Below, one piece after another: positions 15,443-23,611 of a stretch of DNA of 64,000 bases; position 1 is the first letter of the stretch; each line of letters starts with the position of its first letter. The position numbers and the translations under genes were made by a program. This DNA comes from CAXXXW01 sp963665555 (lineage in GTDB: Bacteria > Pseudomonadota > Alphaproteobacteria > Thalassobaculales > Thalassobaculaceae), in NCBI GenBank assembly GCA_963665555.2, contig OY762308.1:1922001-1986000 (forward strand), read 5' to 3'. The notes below the pieces were generated by a model. It saw only the letters and a list, made by a program, of their open reading frames with translations, did not search any database and was not told where the DNA came from.

Positions 15443-16873
15443 ATGGCGGGAAGCGGGGACTACGGCGACCGCGACGCAACGGGGCTGGCGGCGGCGATCC
15501 GCGCCGGCGGGATTTCGGAGGCGGAGGCGCTGGACGCCGCGCTCGCGCGGATGCGGGCGGTCCAGCCGCAACTGAACGCGGTCACCTTCGACATGGAGGA
15601 CTTCGCCCGCGCCGAACTGGCCGCCGGCACGGCGGACGGGCCGTTCCGCGGCGTCCCCTTCATGCTGAAGGACCTGCATGTCCTGTACGACGGCGCGCCG
15701 ACCCATAACGGCTGCGCCTTCTACAAGGACTACGTGGCCGACCACGACAGCGAGATCGTCGCGCGCTTCCGCAAGGCCGGGCTGGTGACGATCGCCAAGA
15801 CCAACACGCCGGAATTCGGCATGTGCGCCTCCACCGAGGCGGTCAGCCACGGCGCGGCGCCCAACCCGTGGGACCTGTCGCGCAGCGGCGGCGGCTCCAG
15901 CGGCGGCTCGGCGACGGCGGTGGCCGCCGGCGTCGTGCCGATCGCGCACGCGACCGACGGCGGCGGCTCGATCCGCATCCCGGCGTCGTGCTGCGGCCTG
16001 GTCGGGCTGAAGCCGACGCGCGGGCGCAACCCCACCGGCCCCGACGCGCTCGACAGCCTGCACGCCGTGGGCCATGTCGTCTCCCGCACCGTGCGCGACA
16101 CGGCGCTGGCGCTCGACTGCGTCCACGGCCCGGAATTCGGCGCGCCGACGCCGCCGCTGGCCGATCCCGGCTCCTATGTCGAGGCGATCCGCCGGCCGCC
16201 GGAGCGGCTCAGGATCGCGCTCTGCAAGCGGGTTTCGGCGCGGGCCCCGCTCGACCCGGCCTGCGCCGAGGCGGCGGACAACGCCGCCCGCATCCTGGAG
16301 GGGCTGGGCCACATCGTCGAGGAGGCCGATCCGGGCTTCGACCTCGATTTCGTCGCCGAGTTCTGGCGGAACAACGCCAGCGTCGGCGCCCATGTCGTGC
16401 TCTCGCGGCGCGAGGCGGCGCTCGGCCGGGCGCTGACGGAGCGGGACGTGGAGCCGGTGACGTGGGAAGCCTACCGGCGCGGCGGCGGGATCCCGGCGGC
16501 GGAGCTCTCGAAGGGCGTGCAGGAGGTCCACCTGATGGGCCGCCGCGCGGCCGAGTTCCACCGGACATACGACCTGGTTCTCAGCCCGACGCTGGCGCAG
16601 CGCCCGCCGAAGCTCGGCCACCTGTCGATGACGACCGACGATGTGGAGGGGTACTGGGACCGGCTGTTCGGCTTCATCCCCTTCACGCCGCCGCAGAACC
16701 TGACCGGGCAGCCGGCGATCTCGCTGCCGCTGCACTGGAGCGCGGACGGGCTGCCGATCGGCGTCCAGTTCGCCGCGCCGTTCGGCGACGAGGCGACGCT
16801 GCTGCGCCTCGCCGCGCAGCTGGAGGAGGCGGCGCCCTGGGCCGGGCGGCGGCCGCCGGTCCACGCCGGCTGA
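15443..16873 (+). CDS. Amidase signature family hydrolase
   Basis: A 476-residue amidase with the Ser-cisSer-Lys triad: Lys76 in FMLKDLHVL, the cis-Ser in GGGSSGGSATAVAAG (residues 149-163) and the nucleophile Ser176 in DGGGSIRIPAS. It hydrolyses a carboxamide to acid and ammonia. The ATG at 15443 follows GGGAGGACG closely. It differs from the GatA in this window (58347) in context and lacks GatB/GatC partners, so it is a catabolic amidase. The neighbouring oxidoreductases suggest a shared pathway for a nitrogen-containing substrate. Confidence 0.92.
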   Translation: MAGSGDYGDRDATGLAAAIRAGGISEAEALDAALARMRAVQPQLNAVTFDMEDFARAELAAGTADGPFRGVPFMLKDLHVLYDGAPTHNGCAFYKDYVADHDSEIVARFRKAGLVTIAKTNTPEFGMCASTEAVSHGAAPNPWDLSRSGGGSSGGSATAVAAGVVPIAHATDGGGSIRIPASCCGLVGLKPTRGRNPTGPDALDSLHAVGHVVSRTVRDTALALDCVHGPEFGAPTPPLADPGSYVEAIRRPPERLRIALCKRVSARAPLDPACAEAADNAARILEGLGHIVEEADPGFDLDFVAEFWRNNASVGAHVVLSRREAALGRALTERDVEPVTWEAYRRGGGIPAAELSKGVQEVHLMGRRAAEFHRTYDLVLSPTLAQRPPKLGHLSMTTDDVEGYWDRLFGFIPFTPPQNLTGQPAISLPLHWSADGLPIGVQFAAPFGDEATLLRLAAQLEEAAPWAGRRPPVHAG

Positions 16874-16874
16874 G

Positions 16875-18404
16875 ATGGCGGACGGGGCCGCGCCGCGCCC
16901 CTCGGCCCCGCCCGCGCCGCCCGTCGCCGTGGCCGGGCCGGACCGCTGGCGCGACGACGGGCCGGACCGGATCAACGGGCCGGAGAGCTACGCCCCCGCG
17001 CTGGCCGACGCCCCGGCGCGCCTCGCCGCGCTGGCGGACCGGGCGCGGGCCGACCTGCACACGCTGCGCCACCCCGAAACCGACTGGATGCCCCGGCGCG
17101 ACGGGCCGGACGGCCGCCCGATGCTCGATGTGCTGGTCGCCGGCGCGGGCCAGGGCGGCCTTAGCGTCGCCGCCCACCTGGTCCGCGAGCGGGTGACGAA
17201 CATCCTCGTCGTCGACCGCGCGCCCCGGGGCCGCGAGGGCGTGTGGAACGACCACGGCCGGATGCCGGTGATCCGCTCGCCCAAGCACTATCCCGGCCCG
17301 GACATGGGCGTCCCCAGCCTGACCTACGAGGCGTGGCACCGCGCGGCCTTCGGCGACGCCTCGTGGGACGCGCTCGAACTGGTCCCGGTGGCGCGCTGGA
17401 CCGACTACCTGGAGTGGGCGCGCGACACGCTCGCCCTGCCGGTGGAGAACGGCGTCGAACTGGCCGACATCGCGCCCGCCGCGGGCGGCCTCGCGCTGAC
17501 CCTGCGGCGCGGCGGCGGCGCGGCGGAGACCCGCTACGCGCGCCGCCTCGTGCTCGCCACCGGGCACGACGGCACCGGCGAGTGGTGGATGCCGCCGGAG
17601 ATCGCGGCCCTGCCCGAACGCTTGCGCGCGCGCGGCGCCGACCCGATCGACTTCGCCGCGCTCGCGGGCCGGCGCGTCGCGGTGCTGGGCGTCGGCGCGA
17701 CGGCGGGCGACAACGCGATCCGCGCGCTGGAGGCCGGGGCCGAGGTCCACATGTTCTGCCGCCGCCCGACGCATCGCCGCCAGCAGGTTTACCGCTGGTG
17801 CATCACCGCCGGTTTCCTGCGCCATTTCAAGGACCTCGACGACGCGCGGCGCTGGCGCTTCATGCACTACATCCTGAACATCCGCATGGGGATGCCGCCG
17901 GAGACCTGGAAGCGGGCGAGCGCGCACCCCAACTTTTCGCTGCACACGAGCGCCGCCTGGACGGGCGTGGCGGCGGAGGGCGCCGCCGCGCGGATCGAGA
18001 CCGCGCGCGGGCCGTTCCGGGCCGATTTCATCGTCTCCTGCGCCGGCCACGACCAGGACCTGCGCAAGCGCCCGGAACTGGCCCGGATCGCGCCCCACGC
18101 GGCGCTGTGGGCGGACCGCTACGCGCCGCCGGAGGAACTGCGCGACGAGCGGCTGGCCCGCTACCCCTATCTCGGCGAGCATTTCCAGTTCCTGGAGAAG
18201 GTCCCCGGCGCGGCGCCGTGGCTGGACCGCGTGCACGACTTCACCTTCGGCCCGACGATGAGCTTCGGCCCGTCCGGCTGTTCGATCTCGACGCTGCGCC
18301 TCGCGGTCCCGATGCTCTGCGCCGGCGTCACCCGCGGCCTCTTCGTCGAGGACGCCGACCTCCACTGGCAAGCGCTGCTGGAGCATCCGAGCATGATCCC
18401 GTGA
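16875..18404 (+). CDS. FAD/NAD(P)-binding monooxygenase-like protein (FMO/SidA type)
   Basis: A 509-residue flavoprotein with two dinucleotide-binding motifs: GAGQGG for FAD at about residue 90 and GVGATAGDNA for NADPH at about residue 275, with LATGHDGTGEWW between them. This layout is that of flavin-containing monooxygenases and N-hydroxylases. It starts one base after the amidase stop and is surely co-transcribed. The N-terminal 30 residues are Pro/Ala-rich without signal features. It could oxidise an amine or ketone released by neighbours; substrate is inference. Confidence 0.86.
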   Translation: MADGAAPRPSAPPAPPVAVAGPDRWRDDGPDRINGPESYAPALADAPARLAALADRARADLHTLRHPETDWMPRRDGPDGRPMLDVLVAGAGQGGLSVAAHLVRERVTNILVVDRAPRGREGVWNDHGRMPVIRSPKHYPGPDMGVPSLTYEAWHRAAFGDASWDALELVPVARWTDYLEWARDTLALPVENGVELADIAPAAGGLALTLRRGGGAAETRYARRLVLATGHDGTGEWWMPPEIAALPERLRARGADPIDFAALAGRRVAVLGVGATAGDNAIRALEAGAEVHMFCRRPTHRRQQVYRWCITAGFLRHFKDLDDARRWRFMHYILNIRMGMPPETWKRASAHPNFSLHTSAAWTGVAAEGAAARIETARGPFRADFIVSCAGHDQDLRKRPELARIAPHAALWADRYAPPEELRDERLARYPYLGEHFQFLEKVPGAAPWLDRVHDFTFGPTMSFGPSGCSISTLRLAVPMLCAGVTRGLFVEDADLHWQALLEHPSMIP

Positions 18405-18447
18405 GGGGCGCGGCGGGGGCGGCGGGGGCGGCGGCGCCCCTTCGGTC

Positions 18448-18474
18448 GCGCCCCGGACTCGATCCGGGGTCCAG
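18448..18474 (+). repeat. REP-like palindromic element, left copy
   Basis: The core CCCCGGACTCGATCCGGGG (18451-18469) is a near-perfect palindrome. With flanks it matches the right copy in inverted orientation over 27 bases with one mismatch. The form CCCCGGA-TC-AGTCCGGGG is a familiar intergenic element in alphaproteobacterial genomes (remembered, not searched). Confidence 0.8.
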
Positions 18475-18560
18475 TAGGGGCAAGGGCGCGGGCGGCGGGA
18501 GGGTGTCGCGCTCCGCCGTCGAATGTCCGCGCCGCTTTCGGGAGCGCCGGAGAAGCGACT

Positions 18561-18587
18561 CTGGGCCCCGGATCGAGTCCGGGGCGC
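18561..18587 (-). repeat. REP-like palindromic element, right copy
   Basis: Inverted partner of the element at 18448-18474, 86 bases away, with core CCCCGGATCGAGTCCGGGG at 18566-18584. Paired, the two could form a long stem in RNA or single-stranded DNA, as REP doublets do. Confidence 0.8.
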
Positions 18588-18788
18588 GGCGGGGCCGGGG
18601 CTGCGCCCCGGCCCCGCCGCGAAATCACAACCGTGTTCCGGGCCGCGTTGCGCCCGCCGCCGCGCGTCCGCACACTTGGGGGGCGGGCGTCCGGTCGCGC
18701 CCGGCCGCATTCGCGCGCCGGCGCGCGTTCGCGCATCCGCGCCGAGGCGCGCCGGCGCCCGCCCGGCCCGAACCCGAGGAGCGATCCC

Positions 18789-20384
18789 ATGCCCGACGCC
18801 GCCAGCCTCCCCAACGACACGAGGGCGCTGTACGACCGCCTCGAGGAGCGCATCCTCGCCCGCGACCAGGCGGGCGCCAGCGACGCCGGCTACGACATCG
18901 TGCGGGCCGGGCGGCCGCTCACCGAAATGCTCGCCCAGGCGGTGCGCATCCACGGCCCCTACACGCATGTGCCCTACCACGAGCGGATCGACGACGGGTA
19001 CGTCAACTTCGTCAACAACGACCACTGCCTGCTGAGCGCGCGCATGTCGCTGCGCCTGACCGGCATGATGCCGGAGGGGGCGGCGGGCCTGCCCTTCGCG
19101 CAGACCGTCTGGTACATCCCGACCGGCCTCGACATCTGGAACCAGAAAATCCTGAAGGCGCCCGGCCACTACGCGCGCGGCTACAAGCTGCCGCCGGGCG
19201 AGCCGCCGGCCCCGGTCGTGCACTGGCCGGACCAGGAGCCGCTGCATCTCGACGGCCCGCTGCGCGAGCGGCTCGACCGCTGGATGACGCATGTGCAGCG
19301 CGGCAACGTGGTGGACGCCTACCGCGTCTTCCTCGGCCTGATGGAGAACCCGGCCGAGCGCGAGGAGGTGCTGGCCGAACTCGCCTTCGCCGGGCTGATG
19401 GACGTGCAGGACCGGGCCTACCAGAACCGCTCCTACACCACCGGGCACAAGGCGTTCCGGGCGCGCGCGACCGTCGAACTCGGCGACGCCATCGGCTGGG
19501 ACAAGGCGCGCGACGTGGTCTACGCCGGCGCGCTCGACCTCGCCGTGGGGCCGCGCTGGTATTCGACCTACGAGATGGCCTGCAACGCCGTGAAGGTCCA
19601 TATCGACGGCGAGGCGCTGCACGCCGTGCCCTACGCCGGCGTCAGCGAGGCCGAGCGCGCGCTGCTCGCCAACACGGAGCCGCTGACGCGCTACGAGTCC
19701 GAGGCGCTGGTCGAGGTCACGATCCGCGAGCCGGAGCCGGCCTTCATCGAGCATCTGGCGAACCTGTTGAAGGCCGGCAAGTCGCCCCGCTCGATCGTGG
19801 ACACGTTCCAGCTCGGCGCGGCGCAGGTGATGCTGGAGACGCACGGAGCCGTCAATTTCTCGCTGCCGCAGCATGTCTACGAGTACTGCAACACGCTCGG
19901 CTGGTTCTTCGACCGTTTCGACCATCCGCGGCGGATCAAGCTGCTGTTCCACGCCGCCTCCTACCTGAACCGCGCCGCCTGGCACCAGAAGCTCATCGGC
20001 GACACGACGGCGCCGCGCATCGCCGCCCCGGCGGCGGCGTCCCGCATGGCCCCGGCCGCGATCCTCGACGAGATGGAGGCGGCGCTGGTCGCGCCCGACG
20101 CGGAGGCGGCGACCGGCTGGACCCAGGCCTATATCGAGAGCGGCGCCGACCGCGGGCCGCTGGTCGCCCGGCTGGCGCTGGCCGGCGCGCGGGTCGGCAA
20201 CGACCCGCACAACCAGGAACTCGCCCACTGCACGATCGAGGATTACGGCAAGAACCGCGCCTGGGACCGCGAGCGCCTGCTGCTCGCCTCGGCGCAGCAC
20301 ACGGCCGGCCACCGCAAATACGGCGACCACCTCGCCTGCTCGCGCCGCTTCGCCAGGGCGTTCGGCCTCGAAGCCCTGCAATAG
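18789..20384 (+). CDS. Uncharacterised 531-residue protein in catabolic cluster
   Basis: I do not recognise this family. The ATG at 18789 follows GAGGAGCG by a short gap. No signal peptide or membrane segment is visible and the sequence looks mostly helical. Conspicuous blocks are YTHVPYHERIDDGYVNFVNN (about residue 58), YQNRSYTTGHKAFRA (about residue 213), WYSTYEMACNAVKVHIDGEA (about 257) and FSLPQHVYEYCNTLGWFFDR (about 356), rich in His, Tyr, Asn and Asp and so possibly lining a cofactor or metal site. Only 16 bases separate it from the SDR downstream. Codon use matches the neighbours, so it is native and probably part of the pathway. Confidence 0.85.
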   Translation: MPDAASLPNDTRALYDRLEERILARDQAGASDAGYDIVRAGRPLTEMLAQAVRIHGPYTHVPYHERIDDGYVNFVNNDHCLLSARMSLRLTGMMPEGAAGLPFAQTVWYIPTGLDIWNQKILKAPGHYARGYKLPPGEPPAPVVHWPDQEPLHLDGPLRERLDRWMTHVQRGNVVDAYRVFLGLMENPAEREEVLAELAFAGLMDVQDRAYQNRSYTTGHKAFRARATVELGDAIGWDKARDVVYAGALDLAVGPRWYSTYEMACNAVKVHIDGEALHAVPYAGVSEAERALLANTEPLTRYESEALVEVTIREPEPAFIEHLANLLKAGKSPRSIVDTFQLGAAQVMLETHGAVNFSLPQHVYEYCNTLGWFFDRFDHPRRIKLLFHAASYLNRAAWHQKLIGDTTAPRIAAPAAASRMAPAAILDEMEAALVAPDAEAATGWTQAYIESGADRGPLVARLALAGARVGNDPHNQELAHCTIEDYGKNRAWDRERLLLASAQHTAGHRKYGDHLACSRRFARAFGLEALQ

Positions 20385-20400
20385 CGCGGGGGCGCGGGCG

Positions 20401-21168
20401 ATGGGACGGCTCGACGGCAAGGTCGCGCTGCTGACCGGCGGCGCGTCCGGCCTCGGCCGGGCGACCGGCGAACTGATGGCGCGCGAGGGCGCGACGGTGG
20501 TGCTCTCCGACATCCAGGAGGTCGAGGGCGAAAACGCCGCCGAGGCGATCCGCGCCGCCGGGGGCGCGTGCGCGTTCGCGCCGCACGACGCCGCCTCGGA
20601 GGCCGACTGGGAACGGGTCTGCGCCGGAATCCTGGAGGCGCACGGCCATCTCGACATCCTGCTGAACGGCGCCGGCGTGGGCGGCGACGGCATCGAACTG
20701 GAGGACATGGAGCTGGAGACCTGGCGGCGCTGCCTCGCCATCAACCTCGACGGCGTGTTCCTCGGCTGCAAGCACGGCATCCGCGCGATGCGCCAGGGGA
20801 CGGGCGGCTCCATTATCAACATCTCCTCGATCCTCGGCGTCGCGGGGATGGCGACGTCGGCGAACTACTGCGCGTCCAAGGGCGGCGTGCGGCTGCTGAC
20901 CAAGGCGGCGGCGCTGGAATGCGCGCGCAAGACGCCGCGCGTGCGCGTCAACTCGATCCATCCCGGCTTCATCGACACGCCGATGGTCGCCAGCGCGATC
21001 CAGCGCCGCGGGCCGCGCTTCCGCGAATACATCGAGGCCAACGTGCCCTTCGGCGAACTGGGCGAGCCGGCCGACATCGCCGAGGGCGTGGTCTACCTCG
21101 CCAGCGACGCGGCGAAATTCGTGACGGGCAGCGAACTCGTGGTCGACGGCGGCTTCCTCGCGCGCTGA
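20401..21168 (+). CDS. Short-chain dehydrogenase/reductase (SDR)
   Basis: A 255-residue classical SDR: cofactor motif TGGASGLG (residues 12-19), catalytic Tyr156 and Lys160 in YCASK, the preceding Ser in ISSILG, and a C-terminal substrate loop with HPGFIDTPMV. The acid at the end of the second strand (VVLSDIQ) suggests NAD preference. Sixteen bases separate it from the uncharacterised gene upstream, so the two probably act together on an alcohol/ketone step. Confidence 0.93.
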   Translation: MGRLDGKVALLTGGASGLGRATGELMAREGATVVLSDIQEVEGENAAEAIRAAGGACAFAPHDAASEADWERVCAGILEAHGHLDILLNGAGVGGDGIELEDMELETWRRCLAINLDGVFLGCKHGIRAMRQGTGGSIINISSILGVAGMATSANYCASKGGVRLLTKAAALECARKTPRVRVNSIHPGFIDTPMVASAIQRRGPRFREYIEANVPFGELGEPADIAEGVVYLASDAAKFVTGSELVVDGGFLAR

Positions 21169-21274
21169 GGACGGTCCCGTTCCCGGCGCGGCCGCCCGCG
21201 CGCCCGTCCTTGACGCGGCGGGGCGCGGCGGCGATTGTGCGGCCCGCCCGGAGCCGCCACCGAAAGGAAACACG

Positions 21275-22363
21275 ATGGCCAAGCGCGTCAAGTGGGGCGT
21301 CTTTTCGCTCAGCCAGTACCCGGACCAGTCCATCCGCGTCGAGGGGCTGGAAGCCGACATGAAGCTGTTCGAACTGGCCGAGGCGCTCGGCTACGACACC
21401 GCCTGGGTGGCGGAGCACCTGTTCAGCACCTATGGCATCGTCACCTCGACCCAAGTGATCGCCGCCGCCGCGGCGCAGCGCCTGAAGCGGATGCGGATCG
21501 GCACCGCCGTCGTGGTGATCCCGTTCAACCACCCGCTCCGCACGGCGGCCGACTTCGCGCTGGTCGATTGCATGTCGCGCGGGCGGCTCAATTTCGGCAT
21601 CGGCCGCGCCTACCAGCCGCACGAGTTCGTCGGCCTCGGCGTCGAGATGTCGGAAAGCCGCGAGATGTTCAACGAGGGGATCGAACTGATCCTGAAATCC
21701 TGGGCCAGCGAGAAATTCACGCACGAGGGCAAGTACTGGACCGTGCCGGACGAGATCGAACTGCTGCCCAAGCCGGTGCAGGAGCCGCACCCGCCGGTCT
21801 ACCAGGCGACGGTGTCGCCGGAGAGCTTCGACCAGGCGGCGCGCAACGGCTGGTCGCTGCAACTGGCCGCGCCCTTCACCTACCGCACCTACCGGGAGGA
21901 GTGGATTTCCCGGCTCGCGGACGAGATCAAGCGCTACGAGGACAAGCTGGTCGCGCACGGCCACGACCCGGCCCGGCTGGAGCGGATGATCCTGCTGCCC
22001 TACTACACCGACACGGAGTCCGCGCGCGCCCGCGAGACGCTGCGCCCGCATGTCGAGTGGTTCTACAACAAGGTCGCCTCGCACCAGCAGCCCGGCAAGG
22101 GCGGGCCGGTCGCGGGCTACGAACTCACCATGTCGGAAGGCAAGCGCAGCCGCGAGATGGGCTACCTCGCCTTCGACAGGCTGGCCGAGTTCGACGCCTG
22201 CGTCGTCGGCTCGCCCCAGGAATGCGTGGACAAGATCGGGCGGATGAAGGAGGCGTTCGGCCTCACCGAGGTGACGATCTGGCCCAACCTCGGCGGCATG
22301 GCCGCGACCCGCGCCGAAAACGCCGTCCGCCTCACCTGGGAGGAGGTCGTCCCGCATATCTGA
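21275..22363 (+). CDS. Luciferase-like (LLM class) flavin-dependent oxidoreductase
   Basis: A 362-residue LLM protein, only distantly like the one at 13398. Segments include SQYPDQSIRVEG, GYDTAWVAEHLFSTYGIV, RIGTAVVVIPFNHPLRTAAD, FGIGRAYQPHEFVGLG and a C-terminal SPQECVDKIGRMKEAFGLTE, the usual LLM end domain. The ATG at 21275 follows AAAGGAAA. It lies 106 bases after the SDR and may have its own promoter. It probably uses FMNH2 with O2; the substrate is unknown. Confidence 0.9.
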   Translation: MAKRVKWGVFSLSQYPDQSIRVEGLEADMKLFELAEALGYDTAWVAEHLFSTYGIVTSTQVIAAAAAQRLKRMRIGTAVVVIPFNHPLRTAADFALVDCMSRGRLNFGIGRAYQPHEFVGLGVEMSESREMFNEGIELILKSWASEKFTHEGKYWTVPDEIELLPKPVQEPHPPVYQATVSPESFDQAARNGWSLQLAAPFTYRTYREEWISRLADEIKRYEDKLVAHGHDPARLERMILLPYYTDTESARARETLRPHVEWFYNKVASHQQPGKGGPVAGYELTMSEGKRSREMGYLAFDRLAEFDACVVGSPQECVDKIGRMKEAFGLTEVTIWPNLGGMAATRAENAVRLTWEEVVPHI

Positions 22364-22391
22364 GAGCGGGCGGCTGCGCGTCCCGCCGCCC

Positions 22392-23132
22392 CTACCCCAG
22401 GCGGCGGCGGTAGAGGGCGATCAGGCGTTCCCAGTGGCGCTCGGCGGCGGGCTTGTCGTAGCACCAGCGTTCGGGGAAGGCGAAGCCGTGGTGCGCGCCG
22501 GGGTGGACCTCCAGTTCCCCCGCCGCGCCCGAGGCCTCGAACAGGCCCTTCAATTCCGCCACCATCTCCGGCGGGGCGAGGTCGTCGTGCTCGGCGCAGG
22601 AGATGTAGAGTTCGCCCCGCGCCTTGCCCAGCGTGAGGTGCGGGCTTTCCTCCGCGTCGCTCACCAGCCAGGTGCCGTAGAAGGAGGCGGCGGCCGCGAT
22701 CCGGTCCGGGAAGCGCGCGGCGGCGGCGAGCGCGTAGGGGCCGCTCATGCAATAGCCGTGCGTCCCGACCGGCCCGCCGGCCGCGTCCGCGTGTCCGTCG
22801 AGGAAGGACAGCATCGCGGCCACGTCCGCCATCGCCGGCGGAATGGTCATTTTCGTGCGCACGGCGCGCATCCGCGCGTGCTCGGCGCTCCCGTGCTCCA
22901 GCACGTCCGGCCCGTATTTCGTGTCCCGCCCGGCCCGGTGGTAGAGGTTGGGCAGCAGCACGAAATAGCCGACGGTGGCGAGCCGGCGCGCCATGTCGTA
23001 AAGCTCCTCCCGGACGCCGGGCGCGTCCATCAGGAACAGCACGGGCGGATACGGCCCGCCGCGCTCCGGCCGGCAGAGGAATGTCTCCATCGCCCCGTCC
23101 GGGGTCTCCAGATCGACGATCTCTTCCTTCAC
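22392..23132 (-). CDS. Dienelactone hydrolase family protein
   Basis: A 246-residue alpha/beta-hydrolase of the DLH family. The nucleophile is Cys in GYCMSGPYAL (the G-x-C-x-G elbow typical of DLH), with the acid in CAEHDDLAPPE and the His in GAHHGFAFPE. The GTG at 23132 is chosen because GAGGAGG lies seven bases upstream and the product then starts as relatives do (KEEIVDLETPDG). Members open enol-lactones or other esters in aromatic and halo-organic breakdown. It converges with the LLM gene 28 bases away. Confidence 0.9.
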   Translation of the reverse strand: MKEEIVDLETPDGAMETFLCRPERGGPYPPVLFLMDAPGVREELYDMARRLATVGYFVLLPNLYHRAGRDTKYGPDVLEHGSAEHARMRAVRTKMTIPPAMADVAAMLSFLDGHADAAGGPVGTHGYCMSGPYALAAAARFPDRIAAAASFYGTWLVSDAEESPHLTLGKARGELYISCAEHDDLAPPEMVAELKGLFEASGAAGELEVHPGAHHGFAFPERWCYDKPAAERHWERLIALYRRRLG

Positions 23133-23279
23133 GGCGTGTCCTCCTCGTCCTGTGGGTCGGGAACGCGGCCGGGCCGATTTCACGGCGAATCCCGCCCCAA
23201 GGCAAGCCCGCCGCGCGATCCCGGTGGCGCGAAGGTTTCTTGCGGCGTATAGTGACCGAGCCATCGCGGGGGAGCGGCA

Positions 23280-23495
23280 ATGTCGAGCGCGTTCTACGAT
23301 ACGCACGAGGCGGTCAAGCGTTTCAAGGCGGCCGGCTTTACCGACGAGCAGGCCGAGGCCCTGACGGACAACATGCGCGCCGCCATAACGAAGGACCTCG
23401 CCACCAAGGCGGACCTTGCCAATCTCGAACGCCGCATGATGATGGCCCTCATCGCCGTCGGCGGGCTGGTGATCGCGGCGAACAAGCTGCTCTGA
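23280..23495 (+). CDS. DUF1640/CCDC90-like coiled-coil membrane protein
   Basis: A 71-residue protein. The N-terminal YDTHEAVKRFKAAGFTDEQ is the DUF1640 signature, followed by a helical KADLANLERRM stretch and a C-terminal hydrophobic anchor (MALIAVGGLVIAANKLL). It is shorter than most relatives, which carry a longer coiled coil. GGGGGAGCGG precedes the ATG and a TATAGT -10-like box lies at 23248-23253. The molecular role of bacterial members is unknown. Confidence 0.8.
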   Translation: MSSAFYDTHEAVKRFKAAGFTDEQAEALTDNMRAAITKDLATKADLANLERRMMMALIAVGGLVIAANKLL

Positions 23496-23611
23496 CCGAA
23501 CCTCCGGCGCGCCTCCCGGCGCCGCGCGACAGGGCCGGGCGTTTCGTGCAATGATGGGCCGCGCGGCCGGGCGCCCGGCCTTTCCCTCGACCGATCCCGG
23601 CGGCCGACGCG

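Larger units (their letters stand above)
18405..18788. other. 384-base intergenic region carrying a REP-like palindrome pair
   Basis: No ORF of coding character was found here. The region holds two copies of a palindromic element in opposite orientation (18448-18474 and 18561-18587), otherwise very GC-rich sequence and a run of Arg/Ala-coding shadow frames. It splits the plus-strand catabolic run in two. Confidence 0.7.

Noticed and set aside
12222..15479. Long minus-strand frame over the LLM, dehydrogenase and fic region
   Set aside because: It is antisense to three recognised genes, and its 3' part is a frame-shifted reading of fic. No domain was visible.
23565..23580. GGCCGGGCGCCCGGCC before the MFS gene as a terminator
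   Set aside because: The palindrome has no loop and only TTT after it; in DNA this GC-rich it is weak evidence.
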